64,000 bases of DNA from contig NZ_LWTX01000012.1 in NCBI RefSeq assembly GCF_002094305.1, positions 1 through 64,000 on the forward strand. Direction: 5' to 3'. Positions within the stretch are counted from its first letter, which is position 1. Every line of letters begins with the position of its first letter. Of the stretch, positions 59,025-64,000 are shown piece after piece. Source of the DNA: Prescottella equi (GTDB lineage: Bacteria > Actinomycetota > Actinomycetes > Mycobacteriales > Mycobacteriaceae). A program made the translations under genes and the position numbers. The notes below the pieces were generated by a model. The model was not told where the DNA came from and searched no databases. It was given only the letters and a program-made list of their open reading frames with translations.

Positions 59025-60275
59025 TCACGAACGCACGATCGACTGCGCTTCGGCGCCGAGCCGGGCCAACCGCAGGTCACCGAGCGCGGTGACCGCGTTC
59101 CCCAGCCGGTTGGTGACGAACGCCAGCGCCAGACCCGTCTCCGGATCGGCGTAGGCGCCCGAACCGCCCACCCCGTAGTGCCCCAGCCCGCGGGTGGGCT
59201 GGACCCGGCTGGCCAGCAGCGGCGGGTGGTAGCCGAGTCGCCAACCGAGCTTGACGCCGAGTACGTAGTCGCGGTCGCGGGTCTGCACGGTGCCCATCTG
59301 CTCGAGAGTCTCCGGCTGCAGGAACCAGGCACCGTCGAGGACGCCACCGTTCGCGATGGCGGCATACATCCGGCCCAGTGAGCGGGCACTGAACACACCG
59401 TTCCATCCGGGCATCACGGCGTCGTGCACCGCGGGGTTGCGGACCAGTTCGTCGAAACCGTCGGGCATCGCCGCCTCCGCGAGTCCACGGAGCGGACCCG
59501 CGAACGACAGGACCGCCGACGTCATGCGCCAGTCCAGGCCGCCGGGATTGATGTGCGGAAACAGCTTGGCGATACGTCCCCGCTGCGCCTGCGGCACCTG
59601 GTACCAGAACTCGGGCATCCCGAGCGGTTCGGCGATCTCCTCGCGAACCAGTTCGGTGAACGGCCTGCCGGTGGCCCGCGCCAGCGTCTCGGCCACCAGC
59701 CAGCCGTAGGTGACCGCGTGGTACCCGGGCCCGCGGCGCCGCCGCGGATCGGGCGCCGCGGCGGCGAGGGCCTCGACGACGGTCTCGTAGTCGAGGAGCC
59801 CGGTCCGTCCGGGCACCAGTCCGCGGACCTTGTGCAGGCCCGCGCGATGGGTCAGGACGTCCCGGATCGTGATCTCGCCCTTGCCGGCGGCCCCGAATTC
59901 GGGCCAGTAGGCGGCGACGGGGGTGTCGTAGTCGACGATGCCGCGCTCGGCCAGACGGTGCGTGACGGTGCTCGCGACGCCCTTGCCCGTGGAGAACGAC
60001 AGCGACACGGTGTCGCTGTCCCACCGGCGGTCACGATCGGCGTAGCCGGCCCAGACGTCGAGCACCTTCTCGCCGTGGACGTACGCGACCAGCGCGCCGC
60101 CGCCGTTGTGCGGATGGCGGTACATCGAGAAGAACCGGTCGGCCAACGGCAGGAATTGCGGGTGCACCAGCATCTCGGTGCGCGCCTGGGTGGCGGCCGG
60201 CACCCCGAGCGGGGCTCGAACGGGGGCAGGTGCCGCAGTCCGCGGCGCGTTGCTGTGCTCCACATGGATCGCCAT
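59025..60275 (-). CDS. Serine hydrolase of the beta-lactamase/esterase family
   Basis: 416 residues. Nucleophile motif [10 protein letters not shown] (S-x-x-K in STGK), the second catalytic Tyr in YHAVTYGWL, and [12 protein letters not shown] as the third motif, as in class C-type esterases (EstB, LovD-like) and D,D-peptidases. No signal peptide is obvious, so a cytoplasmic esterase is most likely. ATG 60275 behind GGAGG. Its length and PMG-rich loops fit the actinobacterial LipL/LipE-type esterases. Starts 126 nt from the polymerase-domain gene. Confidence 0.87.
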   Translation of the reverse strand: MAIHVEHSNAPRTAAPAPVRAPLGVPAATQARTEMLVHPQFLPLADRFFSMYRHPHNGGGALVAYVHGEKVLDVWAGYADRDRRWDSDTVSLSFSTGKGVASTVTHRLAERGIVDYDTPVAAYWPEFGAAGKGEITIRDVLTHRAGLHKVRGLVPGRTGLLDYETVVEALAAAAPDPRRRRGPGYHAVTYGWLVAETLARATGRPFTELVREEIAEPLGMPEFWYQVPQAQRGRIAKLFPHINPGGLDWRMTSAVLSFAGPLRGLAEAAMPDGFDELVRNPAVHDAVMPGWNGVFSARSLGRMYAAIANGGVLDGAWFLQPETLEQMGTVQTRDRDYVLGVKLGWRLGYHPPLLASRVQPTRGLGHYGVGGSGAYADPETGLALAFVTNRLGNAVTALGDLRLARLGAEAQSIVRS

Positions 60276-60401
60276 CGCGACCTCCGATCCGCTCCTCACA
60301 CCATTGTGATTGGCGCAGCCTAAGCGTGGAAGGGTTTCCGGCGGAGCGAAACAGACATACGCGAAGAGCGGGACGGAGAACTACCTGGTCAAGCGACCGA
60401 C

Positions 60402-61448
60402 TCAGTCCTCCTTGCGGTCCCGGTCGCGACTCGGCTGCACCCGTTTGGGTTCGCCGGGCATCTTCGGATGGTTCGGCGGGTACGGCAGATCGCCCAGGCC
60501 GGCCGCCGCATCCCGCTCGGCCATCTCGAGCAGGACGTCGAGCGAGTGCGCGACGTCGTCGAGCGTCGCCATCGGGTCGCCGCGACCGGCGAGCAGCGCG
60601 GGAACGGTCGCGATGGTGAAGTCGTCGGGCTCGACGGAGGCGAGCTCCTCCCACGTCACCGGGGTCGAGACCGTCGCGATCGGGGTGTTGCGCGCGGAGT
60701 ACGCCGACGCGATCGTCTTGTCGCGGGCGTTCTGATTGAAGTCGAGGAAGATGCGCTTGCCGCGCTCCTCCTTCCACCAGTTGGTGGTCGCCCGGTCGCC
60801 GCTGCGCCGCTCGATCTCCCGGCACAGCGCGATCCCGGCGCGGCGGACCTCGACGAAGTCCCAACGCGGCTCGATCCGGATGTAGACGTGCAGGCCGCGC
60901 CCGCCCGACGTCTTCGGGAACCCGATCAGGCCGAGTTCGTCGAGCAGCGGTTGCATGACGTCCAGCGCGACACGACGGGCGTCGTCGAAGTCGGTGCCGG
61001 GCTGCGGATCGAAGTCGATCCGCAACTCGTCCGGATGCTCGACGTCGGGGCAGCGCACCGCCCACGGGTGGAAGGTGACGGTGCCGAGGTTCGCGGCCCA
61101 CACGATGTCGGCAGCACCGCGTACGCGCAGCACGTCCGCGGTGCGTTTGGACGGAAACGTCACCTCGCACGACGCGACGTGTTCGGGCCGCTTGGCCGGC
61201 ACCCGCTTCTGGTAGATCTCCTCGCCCTCGACCCCGTCCGGGTATCGCTGCAGGTGGGTGGGCCGGTCGTGCAGCGCCCGCAGCAGCTCGCCGCCGGTCG
61301 CGACCTTCAGGTAGTACTCGACGAGGTGGCGTTTCGTGCCGCCCTCGGGGCCCAGCCGCGGGTAGTAGATCTTGTCGGGGTTCGACAGCCGGACGGCCAC
61401 GCCGTCGACGTCGAGCTCCTCCGCCGGAGAACGCTTGGTATCCGCCAT
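60402..61448 (-). CDS. NHEJ-type DNA polymerase domain (LigD PolDom-like primase)
   Basis: 348 residues of the archaeo-eukaryotic primase fold used in bacterial non-homologous end-joining: catalytic RIDFDPQPG with Asp145 and Asp147, the nucleotide site SGGRGLHVYI, and a conserved WWKEERGKRIFLDFNQN stretch. It starts 3 nt after the ligase stop, so the two are coupled. In M. tuberculosis the homologue Rv3730c is paired with LigC (Rv3731) in the same way. It can fill gaps with NTPs/dNTPs. No Ku gene is visible in the window. Confidence 0.9.
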   Translation of the reverse strand: MADTKRSPAEELDVDGVAVRLSNPDKIYYPRLGPEGGTKRHLVEYYLKVATGGELLRALHDRPTHLQRYPDGVEGEEIYQKRVPAKRPEHVASCEVTFPSKRTADVLRVRGAADIVWAANLGTVTFHPWAVRCPDVEHPDELRIDFDPQPGTDFDDARRVALDVMQPLLDELGLIGFPKTSGGRGLHVYIRIEPRWDFVEVRRAGIALCREIERRSGDRATTNWWKEERGKRIFLDFNQNARDKTIASAYSARNTPIATVSTPVTWEELASVEPDDFTIATVPALLAGRGDPMATLDDVAHSLDVLLEMAERDAAAGLGDLPYPPNHPKMPGEPKRVQPSRDRDRKED

Positions 61449-61451
61449 GGT

Positions 61452-62525
61452 TCAGCTCTCTCCTGTGAGGACGTCGGCGAGGTCGTAGCGCAGCGGGACC
61501 TCGAGTTGCTCGAACGTGCACGACTGCGGGTCGCGGTCCGGACGCCAGCGCAGGAACCGGGCGGCGTGCCGGAAGCGGACCCCGGCCTGGCTGCCGCGCT
61601 CCCCCAGACCGCCTTCCATCTGGTCGTACGCGACCTCGAGGACCAGCTCGGGGCGCAGCGGCACCCAACTGCGGTCGGCACTCGACCGCCACCGCGTCGC
61701 CTCGCCCTCGGCGACGACGTCGTCGCCCACCCGCAACGGTTCGAGTTCGGCCAGCAGCTCGACGCGCCGCTTCGCGGTGAACGCCGACGCCCCGCCGACC
61801 ATGTGCAGCTCGCCGCCGTCGTAGAGGCCCAGCAGGATCGACCCGATGCCCGGCTGACTCTTGTGCGGCCGGTAGCCGATCGCCACGACATCTGCTGTTC
61901 GGGAGTGCTTGACCTTCACCATCTCCCGCTTGTTCGGCAGGTAGTGGCCGTCGAGGCGTTTGGCGACGACGCCGTCCAGTCCGGCGCCCTCGAACGTCTC
62001 GAACCAGCGCTCGGCGGTGGCGGCGTCGCGCGTCGCGGCGGTGACGTGGCAGCTCGGCCCGCCGCCGATCGCCCCGAGCAGGGCCGCCCGCCGCTCCGCG
62101 AAAGCACGTTTCGTGAAGTCGTCGTCGCCGAGCGCCAGCAGATCGAACCCGATGAACTGGGCCGGGGTCTCGGCGGCGAGCAGCCGCACGCGGCTGTCGG
62201 CGGGATGGATGCGCTCGGACAGCGAACCCCAGTCCAGCCGCGTGCGTCCGCCGATCTCGCGGGGCACCACCAGTTCACCGTCGACGACGCACCGCTCCGG
62301 CAACTCCGCGCGCACCGCGTCGACCATCTCCGGGAAGTAGCGCGCCAGGTCCTTGCCGCCACGGGAGCCCAGCACGACGTCGGCGCCGTCGCGGAAGACG
62401 ATGGCACGGAATCCGTCCCACTTCGGTTCGTACGACCACACGGGCTCGTCGGCCGGCTGTTCGGGCACTCCGGATGCGGCCTTGGCCAACATCGGCTGCA
62501 GGGGTGGCGCGATCGGAAGATCCAC
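61452..62525 (-). CDS. ligC: ATP-dependent DNA ligase, LigC type
   Basis: 357 residues (M. tuberculosis LigC 358). Motif I lysine is Lys35 in YEPKWDGFRA; RCVVDGELVV, GFDLLALGDD, GLDGVVAKRLDG and KVKHSRTADVVAIGY are the ligase motifs III, IIIa, IV and V. Seals nicks with ATP and forms a minimal end-joining pair with the polymerase-domain protein downstream. GTG start at 62525. Short linker to the OsmC gene 60 nt upstream. Confidence 0.93.
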   Translation of the reverse strand: MDLPIAPPLQPMLAKAASGVPEQPADEPVWSYEPKWDGFRAIVFRDGADVVLGSRGGKDLARYFPEMVDAVRAELPERCVVDGELVVPREIGGRTRLDWGSLSERIHPADSRVRLLAAETPAQFIGFDLLALGDDDFTKRAFAERRAALLGAIGGGPSCHVTAATRDAATAERWFETFEGAGLDGVVAKRLDGHYLPNKREMVKVKHSRTADVVAIGYRPHKSQPGIGSILLGLYDGGELHMVGGASAFTAKRRVELLAELEPLRVGDDVVAEGEATRWRSSADRSWVPLRPELVLEVAYDQMEGGLGERGSQAGVRFRHAARFLRWRPDRDPQSCTFEQLEVPLRYDLADVLTGES

Positions 62526-62585
62526 GGATCCATAGTGGCACCCGATCGGCGTCTTCGCGCTGCGCTTCGCCGTCGGTGTCGCCGC

Positions 62586-63110
62586 TCAGTTCGTCTCGGG
62601 AGTTTCGAGCACCGAGACGACAGGCGTCGGGTTGCGCGTCAGATCCAGCACCGGGCAGTGCGCCTCGGCCGCCGCGTGCAGTTCCAGGTAGCGCTCGCGG
62701 GTTTCCGGCCCGGTGACGGTCACGACGACGCGCACCTCACCGAATCCGGGGCGGACGTCGTCGTCGAACCCGAAGAAGCCGCGGACGTCGAGGTCGCCCT
62801 CGGCACGGGCCTTGATGTCGTCGACCCGGATCCCGAGGCGCTCGGCCCAGAAGCGGTAGGTGACGACGTGGCAGGACAGCAGCGAGGCCAGGTAGTACTC
62901 GACCGGGTTGGGTGCGGCGTTGTCGCCGCCGAGGGCCGGCGGCTCGTCGACCTCGACCGTGTACTTGCCCAGTGCGACGGTGCTGGCGACGGCGTCGTGC
63001 GCCTGGGCCTTCGCCCGGAACACGACGTGTGCCTTGGCGGCGTCGTCCGCGACGGCGTCGGCGGTCGCGGAGACGATGGCGGACAGATGCGATACGGAAG
63101 CTGTGGTCAT
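62586..63110 (-). CDS. OsmC-family protein
   Basis: 174 residues. Two cysteines typical of OsmC/Ohr proteins are present, in LASLLSCHVVTYR and AEAHCPVLDL, so a thiol-dependent peroxidase-like activity is plausible. The family is divided into OsmC, Ohr and YhfA types; the sequence around both Cys does not decide, so Ohr cannot be claimed. ATG 63110; the frame runs further upstream without similarity. It is 38 kb from the OhrR gene, so it is not its obvious target by position. Confidence 0.85.
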   Translation of the reverse strand: MTTASVSHLSAIVSATADAVADDAAKAHVVFRAKAQAHDAVASTVALGKYTVEVDEPPALGGDNAAPNPVEYYLASLLSCHVVTYRFWAERLGIRVDDIKARAEGDLDVRGFFGFDDDVRPGFGEVRVVVTVTGPETRERYLELHAAAEAHCPVLDLTRNPTPVVSVLETPETN

Positions 63111-63306
63111 GGGGGAACCTGTCGTGAGAGTGCGGATCCGGGCAGCCTCGGCCGCCCGGCGAACTGGTCGTCGGGGTCTATCGGAATCGACGACAACCGC
63201 ACGTGCACACGAGCGCGAAATCGACATGACGGCGCCGCGTCAGCAGCATCCCCAGGTCGAGCGCGCGTGTTCCGGTCACAGCCGAAACTGTAACGCGCCG
63301 AACGCG

Positions 63307-64000
63307 CTACAGCCAGCCGCGCCGCTTGAAAATGGTGTACAGGCTGGCGCAGGTCAGGAACATGAGCATCAGAGCGAACGGGTAGCCGCCCGCCCAGTTC
63401 AACTCGGGCATGTTCTCGAAGTTCATGCCGTAGACGGTTCCGATGAGCGTGGGCGCGAACAGGATCGCCGCCCAGGACGAGACCTTCTTGATCTCCTCGT
63501 TCTGCGCGTAGCTGGCCTGCGTGAGGTTGCGCATCTCCTCGTTCTGCGCCTGCGAGACCAGCGTCGCGTTGAGCGTGAGGATGCTGCCGAGCAGTTCCCG
63601 GAAGCCGTCCACCCGTTCGACGACCATGGTCGCGTGATCGGTGACGTCGCGCAGATACTTCTGCAGTTCCTCGTCGGTCTGGTACTTGTCGAAACCGGCG
63701 GACAGCGCCCGCAGCATGCCCAGCAGCGGCTTCGTGGCGCGCTGGAACTCGACCACCTCGCGCGAGAGTTCGTAGATGCGACGCGACACCATCGGATCGC
63801 CGCTGAACACCTCGGTCTCGATCTCGTCGATGTCGTTCTGCAGTCCGGCGACGACGGGAGCGTAGCCGTCGACCACGGCGTCGAGGATCGCGTAGAGCAC
63901 GGCCTCCGGGCCCAGCTTGAGCAGTTCGGGGTCGCTCTCCATGCGGTCCCGAACATTCGACAGGTCCGGCGATTCGCTGTGCCGGACCGTGAGCACGAAG
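63307..64000 (-). CDS. corA: CorA-type Mg2+/Co2+ transporter, C-terminal part
   Basis: At least 231 residues; the frame is open to the window edge (FVLTVRH before the first Met-like codon), so the N-terminus lies outside. The long helical domain with EIETEVFSGDP and QAQNEEMRNLTQ and two C-terminal transmembrane helices with the YGMNFENMPEL selectivity motif between them mark it as CorA. Ends in the charged KRRGWL. Its role is Mg2+ uptake in the membrane. Confidence 0.92.
   Translation of the reverse strand, partial: FVLTVRHSESPDLSNVRDRMESDPELLKLGPEAVLYAILDAVVDGYAPVVAGLQNDIDEIETEVFSGDPMVSRRIYELSREVVEFQRATKPLLGMLRALSAGFDKYQTDEELQKYLRDVTDHATMVVERVDGFRELLGSILTLNATLVSQAQNEEMRNLTQASYAQNEEIKKVSSWAAILFAPTLIGTVYGMNFENMPELNWAGGYPFALMLMFLTCASLYTIFKRRGWL

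Noticed and set aside
62586-63110. Calling the OsmC protein Ohr and target of OhrR
   Set aside because: Sequence around the two cysteines does not decide the subfamily and the OhrR-type repeat was not seen upstream.
60468-63293. A 941-codon plus-strand frame opposite LigC and PolDom
   Set aside because: Both minus-strand genes have clear catalytic motifs; this frame has none.
1-64000. tRNA, rRNA or riboswitch genes
   Set aside because: No cloverleaf, rRNA or known riboswitch motif was recognised in the intergenic sequences; a covariance-model search would be needed to exclude small RNAs.

Overview
The window is a GC-rich actinobacterial chromosome segment, most likely from Rhodococcus or a close mycolic-acid relative. 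This is inferred from mycothiol-dependent maleylpyruvate isomerase, a 13E12-type DUF222/HNH gene behind a mycobacterial-type SOS box, FprB, a dodecin, a Zmp1-like M13 peptidase, LigC paired with a polymerase-domain protein, SigG next to a monoacylglycerol lipase, and a codon bias toward G/C. Genes are dense on both strands. No rRNA, tRNA, CRISPR array or insertion sequence was seen, and no gene-free stretch exceeds about 250 bases.

Layout. 1-2.7 kb: end of a histidine-utilisation operon (NCS1 permease, hutI, hutG). 2.8-4.1 kb: SOS-controlled HNH/DUF222 gene. 4.2-13.6 kb: gentisate pathway (nagL, nagK, nagI, an IclR regulator and 3-hydroxybenzoate 6-hydroxylase), split by an inserted monooxygenase / FMN reductase / aldehyde dehydrogenase operon with an AraC regulator. 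13.6-16.5 kb: ferredoxin-NADP reductase and a frameshifted GlcD-type oxidase. 16.6-20.3 kb: lower meta-cleavage operon (hydratase, acetaldehyde dehydrogenase, aldolase) with an IclR regulator. 20.3-27.3 kb: AsnC/amidohydrolase pair, acyl-CoA dehydrogenase with a KstR-like box, an OhrR homologue with its operator, a metallo-hydrolase and a PucR-type regulator. 27.5-34 kb: regulatory block with three sigma factors (ECF42-type with a YciI partner, SigD-like, SigG), an FHA-HTH protein and two alpha/beta hydrolases. 34.1-44.4 kb: a probable catabolic island with an alpha/beta hydrolase, acyl-CoA ligase, GntR, metal-dependent amidohydrolase, class II aldolase, two PhnZ-like HD-domain proteins, TetR and an MHS-type MFS transporter. 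44.6-50.2 kb: MalT-like LuxR regulator, two pirins, a thioesterase. 50.2-54.3 kb: two tandem exported dioxygenase-fold lipoproteins and a Zmp1-like peptidase. 54.3-55.9 kb: three copies of a 40-nt palindrome around an AbiEi/DUF559-like gene and a YnfA gene. 55.9-64 kb: L,D-transpeptidase, FprB, dodecin, beta-lactamase-fold hydrolase, NHEJ-type polymerase and ligase, OsmC protein and the C-terminal part of CorA.

How the genes work together. The first 20 kb channels histidine and 3-hydroxybenzoate/gentisate into central metabolism; the meta-cleavage operon finishes 2-oxopentenoate breakdown, but no ring-cleavage dioxygenase of that route is present. The most novel unit is the 35-44 kb island, where two diverged copies of a predicted mixed-valent di-iron oxygenase lie with a TetR regulator beside a divergent transporter, and several strong inverted repeats sit in its promoters.

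Regulation visible in the DNA. Ten genes, mostly regulators, have a TANNNT hexamer ending 6-7 nt before the start codon and no ribosome-binding site, as expected for leaderless mRNAs. Near-perfect operators (SOS box, KstR-like box, OhrR-type repeat and several unassigned palindromes) lie directly in promoters.
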